Positions 56,301 through 64,000 of a stretch of DNA of 64,000 nt are shown here, one piece after another. Within the stretch, counting starts at the first letter, position 1. Each line of letters begins with the position of its first letter. The notes under the pieces were generated by a model that searched no databases, was not told the DNA's origin, and was given only the letters and a program-made list of their open reading frames with translations. The stretch is from Chromatiaceae bacterium (GTDB lineage Bacteria; Pseudomonadota; Gammaproteobacteria; Chromatiales; Chromatiaceae). The position numbers and the translations under genes are program-made. The stretch is from NCBI GenBank assembly GCA_025458165.1, contig JALOTB010000025.1:1-64000 (forward strand), written 5' to 3'.

Positions 56301-57473
56301 GACCGCCTCGGCCCCGGCGCGGGCGCCGCGCTCGCGCTCGGCGAGCCGGGCCTCCCCCTCGGCCTGATCGCGGAGCAGGCGCTCGCCGTCGCGCTCCAGG
56401 GCGGCGGCCTGACGCTCGCGCTCGTCGACCCGCTGGCGGGCGTCCTCCAGGCGGCGGGCGTCGCGCATGCCGGGGCCCTCGCGCAGGGTCTGGTCGCGGC
56501 GGCGGACCTGCTCCAGCTTGGCGTCGAGGAAGCGCTGACGCGTCTGCTCGCGCTCCTCGTCCTCGCGCGCGGTGGCGAGATCCGCCCGGGCCTCGGCGAG
56601 CTCGCCGCTGGTCTTGTCCCAGGCGCTCTGGGCCTTTCGCACGTCCGCCGAGCGCCGGCGCGCGGCGACTGCCGCGTAGCCGCGGTAGTGGTCGAGAAAG
56701 GCACCGACCGCGCGGCGCGCCTCGATCAGGGCAGCGAGCTCATCGCGTTCGGCCTCCAGATTGCGGAAGGCATCGGCGACGTCATTCAGCACCACCTGAT
56801 CGACCGGCGGCAGGGCCTCGGTCAGGGCCGAGGACAGGGCGCCCTCATCGGGACGCTTGGAGAGCTGCGGCTGGCGGAGCTGGATGAGCAGATTGATCAG
56901 GGCCTGGTAGCGGGCGGCGCCGAGCTGGAACAGGGTCTCGTCGACCGCCTGGCGGTAGGGGCCGGGTTGAATGAAGAGCCGCCCGGCGGTGCCCAGGGCC
57001 TCCAGCAGGCGGTCGCGCGAAAGGGTGCGGCGGTGGGCATCGAGCAGGTGCAGGTCGGCGCGCACCCGCTGGGGGGTGACGAAGAACCAGCGCTCGGGCG
57101 CGCCCCGCCCGGCCACCGCGCGCAGGCCGCAGCCCAGGGTGCAGAACTCGGGCTCGCCGTCGTCCTTCAGGCGCGCGAGCTCCAACCAGACGTAGCCCTG
57201 GCGCTCGGGGTACTCGCCGCCGAGGAGCAGGTTCCACTCCATGCGCTTGGCCGGATCGCCGTCCGGCTCCACCCGCGAGGGCGTGATCTGGGCGTCGAGC
57301 AGGAACGGCAGGGTGAGCGCCAGGACCTTGGACTTGCCGGTGCCGTTGTTGCCGCGCAGCAGCAGGTTGCCGTCGCGGAAGCGAAACTCCTCGTCGTCGT
57401 AGTAGAAGATGTCGACCAGCCCGCAGCGCAGGGGCTGCCAGCGTGGGCGCTGGGGGAGCGGCAGCTCAGGCAT
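53316..57473 (-). CDS. jetC: Wadjet type II SMC-like ATPase JetC (TIGR02680)
   Basis: The product is 1,385 residues. Walker A is LLRGNNGTGKSK near residue 40, followed by DAQITPSRVEPDGDPAKRMEW typical of this family. Long coiled coils occupy about 300-1,180, rich in Arg/Glu/Ala, with a hinge-like non-coiled region near 640-800. The C-terminal head has signature ASGGERALVVTLPLF and Walker B RLVMLDEAFAGIDDD. It is the MukB-like motor that extrudes plasmid DNA. ATG 57473 overlaps the jetB stop by 8 bases. Confidence 0.95.
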   Translation of the reverse strand: MPELPLPQRPRWQPLRCGLVDIFYYDDEEFRFRDGNLLLRGNNGTGKSKVLALTLPFLLDAQITPSRVEPDGDPAKRMEWNLLLGGEYPERQGYVWLELARLKDDGEPEFCTLGCGLRAVAGRGAPERWFFVTPQRVRADLHLLDAHRRTLSRDRLLEALGTAGRLFIQPGPYRQAVDETLFQLGAARYQALINLLIQLRQPQLSKRPDEGALSSALTEALPPVDQVVLNDVADAFRNLEAERDELAALIEARRAVGAFLDHYRGYAAVAARRRSADVRKAQSAWDKTSGELAEARADLATAREDEEREQTRQRFLDAKLEQVRRRDQTLREGPGMRDARRLEDARQRVDERERQAAALERDGERLLRDQAEGEARLAERERGARAGAEAVIALSGGWARPAAAARIERAHRAALAALDLPDGGPRRADGDDPRIGEAAAQVEALERRRGTALDHLGGLNRSLEAATRAEESARERWQGAVDEAERLAEALANAEVDLAEQGEALVAAVRRFVEVAAELRVSDPEALLAELDDWCRTLEGVNPVAEALRRAYAGAQQRLALAQGGAEQERAARAAERTVLDEERRRLDAGEVAAPPVPHTRAAEVRRERPGAPLWRLVDFRAEVPAEVRAAVEAALEASGLLDAWVDPEGEVRDPYTWDRLLSPGRPATLALDQVLHAAIDPSDPLAARVAPERVAAVLAAIGWGEQGHEVWIAADGRWRLGPMQGAWAKHEAGYLGAGAREAARRRRLAELAELIADLDGQIAALAETVAGIEARRHVLEREWQSTPDDQPLRAAHQSLGDLMRRAAAQRVEVEHLAEVLRLARTAAGERRRERDEAAVDLDLPVDPAELAEVAEALADYGRQGAGFWPSLRRHWDALARLDETRRALVELAERRAEHQEAADAAARDLRQARETYHTLRDTLGAQVEELQRQLAEVEREIRDFERQRKENEGLLVEAATRVSRLTERELRLAETLAERDQLRRAAVDRLQAFAASGLLRLAAPGVEPLEREGIWPLDPAVRLARAVDKALGEVDDSDPAWQRHQRGLHEHFQTLQQTLSAYGHEAAAEQSEDLILVQVVFQARPCAADELAQALDREVGERRELLDAKERALLEQHLVSEMASHLQGLIGDAERLVAGINRELEARPTSTGMKLRLAWEPLDEGEGLAGLAEAHKRLWRQSALAWSDEDRRALGELLQRRIAAVRESEAGGTLLEHLERALDYRRWYRFRVERWQGGRWRPAYGPASGGERALVVTLPLFAAASSHYSSAGPHAPRLVMLDEAFAGIDDDARAKCLGLMCQFDLDFLLTSEREWGCYPDVPGLAIAQLVRREGIDAVYVSRWAWDGRHRTRDEEPQAVLPPRGEAEEVSRAEPGGDGGQPSLF

Positions 57474-58740
57474 CGCCGAGCGGGAGCACGGGGGCCTCTC
57501 CCGCCCCATCGGATATCCTCCCCGCGACCCGCGGCGGCGCCAGGGCGTAGCGCGCCACCGCCGGCCGGGGAAGGACACCCTCGGGGACGACCCGCGCGAG
57601 CCCCAGGGCCACCAGCCGCTGCGCGGCCTGGCGGCAGAGCGCGGGCTCGGCGCCGGGCTCGCGGGCGGCCTGCTTCCAGTAGCGCCCGTAGGTCTTGGCC
57701 CAGTCACGTAGATGGCCGTAGAGGCTCGACCAGGGCAGCGGGTAACCGGGCCCGTGAGTGGCCGCGCTCCGCGCCAGGAGGTCGGCAAGGAGCAGCGCGA
57801 TATGGCCCTCGGTGCCCTCGGCCGGGATGGGCTCGTCGCTCAGCTCGCCCTCGGGGTCGACCATGGCGATGCCCTCCGCGCGGATCTCGGCGACGAGCCC
57901 GGTCGCCTCGTGGATGCGCGCGACGATGGCGTGTCGCTGGCTCGCGAGATAGGCCTGCTCCTCGGCGGATAGGTCGGCGAGGTAGACCACGGGGTCGTCG
58001 AGCAACCGTGCAGTGAGGCGCTGGCGCAGGGCCCGGTTGCGCGCCTCGGGGGTGTCGACGACGAAGCGTGCGGCGACCGCCGAGATCCGCTCACCGAGCC
58101 CGTCGGCGAGGGCCTCGACGCCCTCGACCAACGAGGGGCCCCGCCGGGTGATCAGCAGGGTGGCGAGGATGCGCCGGTTGACATCGTAGAGGACGTCGCG
58201 CTCGCCGCGGATGTAGGCGTCCTCGTCGCCCGCCACCCGGGCGAGCACGGCCAGATGAAGGAGCAGGCGCACCACGGCGACCAGGTCGCGGCGGTCGTCC
58301 TGGGTGCGCAGCTCGAATCGCAGTCCGGCGGCGGCGAGCTCGGGTGCCGCCGCCGCGGCGATCACCAGCTCCCCGATCCGGCCCAGGGTGACCTGACCGC
58401 CGCCCTTCTCAAGAGCAGCCAGGGCCAGGCAGAGGAGCGCATAACGGCGGCGCCCGAGCGGCGGATCGGCGGGTCTCGGGCCCGAGCGCGCGGCGCGCGT
58501 CCCATCGCCGCTGTCCGGCGGCTCCTTGGCGAGACGGACGAAGTCGGACTCGACCCGCAGCGCCCAGCCGGTCTCCCGCGCCAGCCAGTCGCGCAGCCAT
58601 TGGGCGTGACGGCGCACCAGCGGGAAGACGGGGTGCTCCGGCGGCAGCAGGGGGCGCATGAGTAGGGCGCGCATCGCCGAGCGGCGCTCGTCCAGGAGGT
58701 TGCGCGTGAGGACGTCGGTCAACACCTCGGGGCGGGGCAT
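57466..58740 (-). CDS. jetB: Wadjet type II subunit JetB (TIGR02678)
   Basis: The product is 424 residues. It contains the family's helical N-terminus (RNLLDERRSAMRALLMRPLL), LVRRHAQWLRDWLARETGW and the winged-helix end (LCRQAAQRLVALGLARVV). JetB is the MukE-like kleisin-associated subunit. Its ATG shares the A of the jetA stop (TGATG), and it overlaps jetC at its end, so jetABC is translated as one coupled unit. Confidence 0.92.
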   Translation of the reverse strand: MPRPEVLTDVLTRNLLDERRSAMRALLMRPLLPPEHPVFPLVRRHAQWLRDWLARETGWALRVESDFVRLAKEPPDSGDGTRAARSGPRPADPPLGRRRYALLCLALAALEKGGGQVTLGRIGELVIAAAAAPELAAAGLRFELRTQDDRRDLVAVVRLLLHLAVLARVAGDEDAYIRGERDVLYDVNRRILATLLITRRGPSLVEGVEALADGLGERISAVAARFVVDTPEARNRALRQRLTARLLDDPVVYLADLSAEEQAYLASQRHAIVARIHEATGLVAEIRAEGIAMVDPEGELSDEPIPAEGTEGHIALLLADLLARSAATHGPGYPLPWSSLYGHLRDWAKTYGRYWKQAAREPGAEPALCRQAAQRLVALGLARVVPEGVLPRPAVARYALAPPRVAGRISDGAGEAPVLPLGDA

Positions 58741-60320
58741 CAGGCGGCGGCCTCGCGGTCCCGGCGGGCGGGCTCGGCCGGAAGCCGGGCGGATACCTCC
58801 AGGTCGGTGATACGGATGCGATGGTCGCGCCCGCTGAAGACGCCGTCCGGGGTCCAGAGCTCGGCCAGGGTGTCTGGCCCCAAGGGCGTGAGCTCGATGG
58901 CGATGGCGCCGTCGCTGGTCAGGGTCTCGACCTTGGCCTCGGGGTGGCTCGCTGCCGACAGGGCCTCGCCGAGGAGCAGCAGGAAAAGCGCGAAGGCGTC
59001 GCGATCGAGCGTGCCGAGCTCGCTCAGCAGGATCTCGCGGCCCGTCGCCAGCCGGCGGCGCGCGGCTCGCGCCTGGGCGCTCTCGCTCGCCAGCAGACCA
59101 GCGAGCCGGCGCTTGCCTTCGCGGCGGTCGCGCACCTGGGGCGGGGCCCCGCGCCGACGCAGGCTCCCGGTCTCGCGCAGCCGCGGGCTGATGCGCAGCG
59201 GCGGTGCCTCGCGCCAGGGGGTGGCGGGCGGCACCGGGTCACGCTCGCGCTCGGCCTGGGTCTCGGCGTCGAGTCCGAGGTGCCGGGCGGGGCTGAGCCC
59301 GAAGGCGGCGCGCCAGAGCCGGTGCGCCTCGGCGTCGTCCTCGCACTCCATGAACCAGCGCGCCAGGGTGCGGTAATCGGCGGCGCGGTCGCTGCGCCCG
59401 AGCCGGCGCTCGTTCAGGCGCACCACGGCGTCGAGGAGCTGGGCGATCGCCCGCCGTGCGCGGGCACGCAGCAGCTCCGCCTGCGAGGGGTGGCCGAGCG
59501 CGCCGATGAACCAGGCCTTGAGGCCGTCCCAGCGCGCCAGCCACTCGCGGAGCGCCGCCTCGCGACGGGATCCCCGATCCGACTCTACCCCTTCGAGGTC
59601 GGGGGCCAGGTCCTCGGCCTCGCGCTCGGCGATGCCCGCCAGTCGGTCGCGAAACCCGGAGTGCGCGTCGAGCGCCCGGATCAGCCCGGCGATCTCGGCG
59701 GACTGGGTCACCAGGTCGCCCACGAAGCGTTGCAGATAGTCGATCAGCCGGTCCTTGTAGGCGAGAAAGCCCTCGCGCTGGGCGGTGCGCAGGTCGAGTC
59801 CACGGCTGAGGTCGGTCATGAAGGCGCGGGCGTTCTCGGCGAGGTCGGCGAAGACGCGGGTGATGTCGCGAAGCAGCAGGTGGGTCCTGGCGAGATCCGC
59901 CTCGGGGTCGTCGAGCAGCGCGAGCAGGGCGCGGAGCTGGGTGTGGATATCGTGCAGGGCAACGGACTGGAGGGCGCCGCGGCGGCCGAGCAGGCGCTCG
60001 AACAGGGCGAGTGCGGCCTCGGCGGCCTCCCCCTCGCGGGTGATTTGGTAGAGATAGCGGGCGCGGTAGAAGTCCTCGACGCTGGTCACCCGGCTGGTGT
60101 CCGGCTCGGCCTGGAGGTTGCCCCAGGCGACCAGTTGGCCCAGGGCCTGCTGGACCTCCTCCAGCGGGAGCGCGAGACCGCGCACCGAGCAGCGCTCGTG
60201 CACGTCCTCCGGGCGCAGATGGACCACGAAGTGCTCCTTGGCCTGCGAGAAGGCGCGCATCACCGCCCGGTAGACGGTGCTCTTGTCGGCGCTGAGATAG
60301 TTGAAGGGGGTGTCGGACAT
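58740..60320 (-). CDS. jetA: Wadjet type II subunit JetA (TIGR02677)
   Basis: The product is 526 residues. The start FNYLSADKSTVYRAVMRAF and the RYLYQITREGEAAEAAL region match TIGR02677, the MukF-like kleisin of the type II system. The middle (residues 200-350) is helical, and the end holds a small beta domain (VFSGRDHRIRITDLEV). It bridges the JetC heads and recruits JetB. It is the first gene of the transcript, with its promoter in the 288 bases before adenosine kinase. Confidence 0.93.
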   Translation of the reverse strand: MSDTPFNYLSADKSTVYRAVMRAFSQAKEHFVVHLRPEDVHERCSVRGLALPLEEVQQALGQLVAWGNLQAEPDTSRVTSVEDFYRARYLYQITREGEAAEAALALFERLLGRRGALQSVALHDIHTQLRALLALLDDPEADLARTHLLLRDITRVFADLAENARAFMTDLSRGLDLRTAQREGFLAYKDRLIDYLQRFVGDLVTQSAEIAGLIRALDAHSGFRDRLAGIAEREAEDLAPDLEGVESDRGSRREAALREWLARWDGLKAWFIGALGHPSQAELLRARARRAIAQLLDAVVRLNERRLGRSDRAADYRTLARWFMECEDDAEAHRLWRAAFGLSPARHLGLDAETQAERERDPVPPATPWREAPPLRISPRLRETGSLRRRGAPPQVRDRREGKRRLAGLLASESAQARAARRRLATGREILLSELGTLDRDAFALFLLLLGEALSAASHPEAKVETLTSDGAIAIELTPLGPDTLAELWTPDGVFSGRDHRIRITDLEVSARLPAEPARRDREAAA

Positions 60321-60422
60321 CCGGCTCGGGGTTGCTCTCGAATCCGGCCCGTCGGGCCGATGATAATCCCTTGCGGCGCCCGCTCGGGCCTTGCGCGTCG
60401 TCCGGCGCAGTCTCCGCTGCCG

Positions 60423-60445
60423 GGTGGCTCAAAGGCTGAGCCACC
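60423..60445. repeat. Perfect 9-bp hairpin upstream of jetA
   Basis: GGTGGCTCA (60423-60431) and TGAGCCACC (60437-60445) pair exactly around AAGGC. There is no T run on either side. It lies 103 bases before the jetA ATG and 164 before the kinase ATG, between divergent promoters, so it could be an operator. Confidence 0.5.
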
Positions 60446-60608
60446 ACCCATTGCATTTTCCGCGAAACGCCGGGCGGGTGGTGCGGTTCGCTTCGCTCAC
60501 TGCACCCTTCGGTGAGGCGGACCCAAGCGAGGGGGCGGGCCAGAGTGATCCCGCTTCGCGCGATGCACCGCTAAAATACCTCGTCGTTTTCTCCGAGCGG
60601 GATTCCAC

Positions 60609-61598
60609 ATGCCCAAGTACGACGTCTACGGCATCGGCAACGCCCTGGTGGACATGGAGTACGAGGTCGAGGTGAGCGACCTCGAGCAACTGCGCATCGA
60701 CAAGGGGGTGATGACCCTGGTCGACGAGGCCCACCAGATCGAGATCATGGCGCACCTCGCCGACCGCCCGCACCAGCGGGGCTCGGGCGGCTCGGCCGCC
60801 AACAGCCTGATCGCCGTCGGCCAGCTCGGCGGCAGCGGGTTCTATTCCTGCAAGGTGGCCAACGACCACCTCGGCCACTTCTACCTCGACGACCTGATCG
60901 CCAATGGCGTCGACACCAACCGCCACGGCAACCACGATGACGGCCACACCGGTCGCTGTCTGGTCCTGGTAACCCCCGACACCGACCGCACCATGGTCAC
61001 GCACCTGGGGATCAGCGGCGGCTTCTCCCGCGCCGAGCTGGTGCCGCAGGCGATCTGCGAATCGGGCTACTTTTACATGGAGGGCTATCTGGTGACCTCC
61101 GACAGCGCCCGCGCCGCCTCGGTCGAGGGCCGGCGCATCGCCGAGGAGGCCGGGGTGAAGACCGCCATCTCACTGTCGGACCCCAACATGGTCACCCACT
61201 TCAAACCGGGGCTCCTCGAGATGATCGGCAACGGGGTGGATCTCCTGTTCGCCAACGAGGCCGAGGCCAAGGGCATGGCCGACACGAACGACTTGGGCGC
61301 GGCGGTCGAATTCCTGAAGACCCTGGCCCGGGAGTTCGCCATCACCCGGGGCCCCAAGGGCGCGCTGGTCTGGGACGGCACACAGCTCACCGAGATCGCC
61401 GCCGTACCCACTCAGGCGGTCGATACGGTGGGGGCCGGGGACATGTTCGCCGGGGCCTTTCTCTACGGACTCTCGCGCGGCTGGGGCCACCAGCGCGCCG
61501 GGGACCTGGCGGCCGCCGGCTCAGCCAGGCTGGTCGCGAGCCTTGGGCCCCGGATCAGGACCGAGGAGACCCAGGAGGTCCTCAAGCGATTTCTCTGA
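60609..61598 (+). CDS. Adenosine kinase, PfkB family
   Basis: The product is 329 residues: YGIGNALVDMEYEV at the N-terminus, GSGGSAANSLIA, and the PfkB second signature DTVGAGDMFAGAFLYG with the catalytic Asp. The form matches the bacterial adenosine kinase-like group widespread in proteobacteria, which salvages adenosine to AMP. The upstream 60560-60600 region (CTAAAATACC) is the likely -10 area. Confidence 0.9.
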   Translation: MPKYDVYGIGNALVDMEYEVEVSDLEQLRIDKGVMTLVDEAHQIEIMAHLADRPHQRGSGGSAANSLIAVGQLGGSGFYSCKVANDHLGHFYLDDLIANGVDTNRHGNHDDGHTGRCLVLVTPDTDRTMVTHLGISGGFSRAELVPQAICESGYFYMEGYLVTSDSARAASVEGRRIAEEAGVKTAISLSDPNMVTHFKPGLLEMIGNGVDLLFANEAEAKGMADTNDLGAAVEFLKTLAREFAITRGPKGALVWDGTQLTEIAAVPTQAVDTVGAGDMFAGAFLYGLSRGWGHQRAGDLAAAGSARLVASLGPRIRTEETQEVLKRFL

Positions 61599-61632
61599 TC
61601 CGATTGCGAGCCAGCGGTGGAGACCGATACCC

Positions 61633-62148
61633 ATGCCCGTCTACGAGTTCTACTGCCCCGACTGCCACACCATCTACAACTTCTTTTCGCGGCGCGTGGA
61701 CACCGAGAGCCGTCCGGACTGCCCGCGCTGCGGGCGCAAGGAGCTCACGCGCCAGGTCTCGCTCTTCGCCATCTCCAAGGGCCGACCCGAGACGAGCGAC
61801 GACGAGGGGCTGCCCCCCGGCATGGACGAGGACAAGATGATGCGCGCCTTCGAGTCCATGGCGGGCGAATTCGACAACGTCGACGAGAACGACCCCAAGC
61901 AGGCCGCTCGCCTGATGCGCCGGCTGTTCGACGCCACCGGCATGAAGCTCGGCGGCGGCATGGCCGAGGCCATCCGGCGCATGGAGGCCGGCGAGGACCC
62001 CGACCGCATCGAGGCCGAGATGGGTGATGTCTTGGAAGAGGAAGACCCCTTCGCCGGGAGCGGGGTCAAGTCCTCGTTGCCGAGCTTGAAGGAGCTGCGC
62101 CGGGGGCTGCTGCCGCCGAAACGGGATGAGACTTGGTATCCGTTGTGA
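61633..62148 (+). CDS. FmdB family zinc ribbon protein
   Basis: The product is 171 residues from ATG 61633. The first 45 residues form the zinc ribbon: YEFYCPDCHTIYNFF and CPRCGRKELTR give four cysteines. The remainder is acidic and helical (MDEDKMMRAFESMAGEF, DDPKQAARLMRRLFDATG type, EEDPFAGSG), a layout common in deltaproteobacteria and Chromatiales. The function is unknown; the fold suggests a regulatory or nucleic acid-binding role. It follows the kinase by 34 bases. Confidence 0.88.
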   Translation: MPVYEFYCPDCHTIYNFFSRRVDTESRPDCPRCGRKELTRQVSLFAISKGRPETSDDEGLPPGMDEDKMMRAFESMAGEFDNVDENDPKQAARLMRRLFDATGMKLGGGMAEAIRRMEAGEDPDRIEAEMGDVLEEEDPFAGSGVKSSLPSLKELRRGLLPPKRDETWYPL

Positions 62149-62226
62149 ACCATTACTTGCCGCCAACGGGAGCAAGCCCCAGACCCCTCACTTGCCTGCC
62201 GCGGTCCTATCCCGCTGGAGCCCTCG

Positions 62227-63858
62227 GTGCCTGAGCGTCCGTTAACCCGGAAGAAGGAGCTCGCGGCCTATTACACGGACCTGCGGGTCGTTGACTACCT
62301 GGTGGCATGGGGCCTTGGCGTCGCACCGGGGATTGTGATGGATCCTTCCTGCGGAGATGGGCGCTTCCTCGCCGCCGCGGCCTTCCGGGGTGCACGGGGG
62401 GTCATCGGTTGCGACATCGACAGCAAGGCCGTCCAGGCGACGGCTCAGACCTTGGCCGACAAGGAAGTCCCCGCGTCACTGCACGAGGCGGACTTCTTCC
62501 GCGTCGAGCCAGAGCGGGTCGGCCCGGTGGATCTGATCGCCGGTAACCCACCGTTCATCCGTTATCAGCAGTTCTCCGGCGAATCGAGGACGCGGGCCCT
62601 CGCCTCGGCGCTGCGCGTCGGGGCGAGGCTGACCAGGCTTTCCGCATCCTGGGCGCCGTTTTTGCTCCATGCCCTCCAGTTCCTGCGCCCCGGCGGGGCG
62701 ATGGCGATGGTGGTACCGGCCGAGCTCGCCCAAACCGGTTACGGCATCGCGACGCTCCAGGCCCTCTGCGGCAACTTCGCTCGGATCCGACTGATCACCT
62801 TTCGCCACAACTGGTTCGAGGGTGCCCAGCAGGAGACCTTTCTCCTGCTGGCCGAGGGACGAGGGGAGTCGTGCGGCTCCGCGGAGTTGGTTCCACTGGA
62901 GCGGATCGAGCAGCTCGAAGGCCTGATTGCGGAACCGGAGGTCGACGATAGCCTGCGCCTACACCCCGAGAGCGACGCCAGCCTTGGACTCGCCTTCCTG
63001 CAACCGCCGGCACGGGGCGTCTGGCACGCGCTGACCAGGCACCGCGGGGCCTTCCAGCTGCGAGACCTGGGCGAAGTCGCAAATGGGTACGTGTCGGGCG
63101 CTAACGCCTTCTTTCACTGCCGCAGGGTGGAGGCAGGCAGCCGCGGCATCCCCCTAGAGTGGCTGGTCCCGGTCGCGCGCAACAGCCGCTCGCTTGCCGG
63201 GCTGCGCTTCGGCGGCGAAGATCTCGTGGTCGCGGAAGATGAGGGCACCCCGCACCACCTGATCCTGCCTCGGCCCGAAGACCTGTTCTCGGCTGAGCCC
63301 GAGGCGCTTCGGCGATTCATCGCCGAGGGTGAGCGGCTGGGTATCCCTCGGCGTTACAAGTGCCGGGTGAGGACACCTTGGTGGAAAGTGCCAGGTCTTG
63401 TGGCAGCCGACCTGCTGCTGCCCTACATGATCGGCACCGCACCGAGAAGCGCCGTCAATGTCTGCCATGCGCTCTACTCCAACAGCCTCCACGGCATGCG
63501 CGTATTCCCTGGCGTTGCTGCCGAGCAGATCGCGCTCGGCTTGCTGTCGACCTTTTCACTCCTGAGCATGGAGCTGGAGGGCCGCAGCTACGGGGGCGGG
63601 GTGCTGAAGCTGGAACCGACCGAGCTCCAGCGTGTGCGGGTGATCCTCCCGACAGGCAGTGACTCAGAGCTTCAACACGCCTTCGATGAGGCCGATCGAA
63701 TGCTCCGGGCTCGGGACTACGCCGGCGCCACCCGCCTGGCCGACCAGGTCATCCTTGAGGGTCAGGTCGGGCTTTCGCATGCGGATTTGGCCGGGCTTAA
63801 TCATGGCCGAGCCGCGTTGGTCGAGCGGCGCCTCACACGCGGGAGGTCGAACCGGTGA
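62227..63858 (+). CDS. DNA adenine methyltransferase of a restriction-modification system
   Basis: The product is 543 residues from GTG 62227. Methylase motif X is KKELAAYYTD, motif I VMDPSCGDGRFL with FxGxG-like loop, and motif IV GNPPFIRYQQF (NPPF, N6-adenine type). The last 250 residues should be the target-recognition region (IRLITFRHNWFEGAQQETFLLL, NGYVSGANAFFHC). It resembles stand-alone gamma-class methylases such as the Eco57I-like group, without a fused nuclease. Its stop overlaps the next gene's start by 4 bases, so the two are a coupled R-M pair. Confidence 0.88.
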   Translation: MPERPLTRKKELAAYYTDLRVVDYLVAWGLGVAPGIVMDPSCGDGRFLAAAAFRGARGVIGCDIDSKAVQATAQTLADKEVPASLHEADFFRVEPERVGPVDLIAGNPPFIRYQQFSGESRTRALASALRVGARLTRLSASWAPFLLHALQFLRPGGAMAMVVPAELAQTGYGIATLQALCGNFARIRLITFRHNWFEGAQQETFLLLAEGRGESCGSAELVPLERIEQLEGLIAEPEVDDSLRLHPESDASLGLAFLQPPARGVWHALTRHRGAFQLRDLGEVANGYVSGANAFFHCRRVEAGSRGIPLEWLVPVARNSRSLAGLRFGGEDLVVAEDEGTPHHLILPRPEDLFSAEPEALRRFIAEGERLGIPRRYKCRVRTPWWKVPGLVAADLLLPYMIGTAPRSAVNVCHALYSNSLHGMRVFPGVAAEQIALGLLSTFSLLSMELEGRSYGGGVLKLEPTELQRVRVILPTGSDSELQHAFDEADRMLRARDYAGATRLADQVILEGQVGLSHADLAGLNHGRAALVERRLTRGRSNR

Positions 63859-64000
63859 GCCGCTTCCAAGACGAGCTTGCAGTCGCCATCGGGAGCCAAC
63901 CAGCGCCAACATCCACTGCGCTCGGCGGCCTGAAGAAGAATTACACAGAGGCCCTCAGTCACCAGATATCGCGCATCCTCGCGCAAGAGCTCCGCGACCT
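63855..64000 (+). CDS. Probable cognate restriction endonuclease, cut by window end
   Basis: GTG 63855 overlaps the methylase stop (GTGA) and the frame stays open for the 48 visible codons: FQDELAVAIGSQ, then LKKNYTEALSHQISRILAQEL. The N-terminal 48 residues are helical and soluble. I do not recognise the family; the restriction role is inferred from the coupled methylase alone. Confidence 0.6.
   Translation, partial: MSRFQDELAVAIGSQPAPTSTALGGLKKNYTEALSHQISRILAQELRD

Noticed and set aside
54720..58016. A 1,098-codon open frame antisense to jetC and jetB
   Set aside because: It shows only Gly/Leu/Arg/Ala runs and no fold; jetC and jetB on the other strand have clear motifs.

Overview
This is a GC-rich window (roughly two thirds G+C by eye) from a gammaproteobacterial autotroph, most likely a sulfur-oxidising member of the Chromatiales. 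The grounds are the Pseudomonas-like order trpEGDC / vfr / osmC / speD / coq7, form IA carboxysomal RuBisCO with a full alpha-carboxysome operon, a menA-type prenyltransferase, an eight-haem cytochrome, a SoxW-like thioredoxin and type IV pilus motors. No photosynthesis gene lies in the window, so phototrophy cannot be judged. Layout: (1) 1-13 kb is housekeeping and redox: an AraC regulator cut by the window edge, a Tat-protein/lipoprotein pair, an octahaem TPR cytochrome, grxD, a broken asparagine-synthase-like gene next to a lone hydantoinase B, sodB, rplM-rpsI-tRNA-Gln, a 2Fe-2S ferredoxin, a GlcF-like iron-sulfur protein and coq7. (2) 13-29 kb: speD, a DUF885 protein that has lost its metal motif, osmC, vfr, trpCDGE, gph, rpe, an orphan ABC ATPase, a Nudix hydrolase, pilU/pilT, purE/purK and cbbR. 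(3) 29-38 kb, minus strand: cbbL-cbbS-csoS2-csoS3-csoS4A-csoS4B-csoS1 x3-bacterioferritin-like-acRAF, ending in a 70-residue disordered protein that I propose is an McdB-type carboxysome positioning protein without its McdA. (4) 38-51 kb: a double thioredoxin, menA, a CPBP protease, a cobalamin riboswitch with btuB, several small accessory or decaying genes (Uma2, DUF29, a coiled-coil gene, DUF1566), an SLC13 transporter and a very BicA-like SulP bicarbonate transporter. (5) 51-64 kb is a defence region: a complete type II Wadjet system (jetABCD, the TIGR02677-02680 set) with a ParD/RelE-type toxin-antitoxin pair inserted in the opposite orientation between jetC and jetD, then adenosine kinase, an FmdB zinc ribbon, and a DNA methyltransferase translationally coupled to a gene that runs off the window. 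How the parts connect: BicA would bring in bicarbonate, the shell and CsoSCA convert it to CO2 beside RuBisCO, acRAF assists RuBisCO assembly, Gph removes phosphoglycolate from oxygenation, Rpe serves the Calvin cycle, and CbbR probably senses carbon/redox status. So a CO2-concentrating mechanism is spread over about 22 kb and adjoins a defence island. The most interesting points are the candidate orphan McdB, the long C-terminal tail of CsoS4B, the inverted toxin-antitoxin inside Wadjet, and several freshly broken genes.
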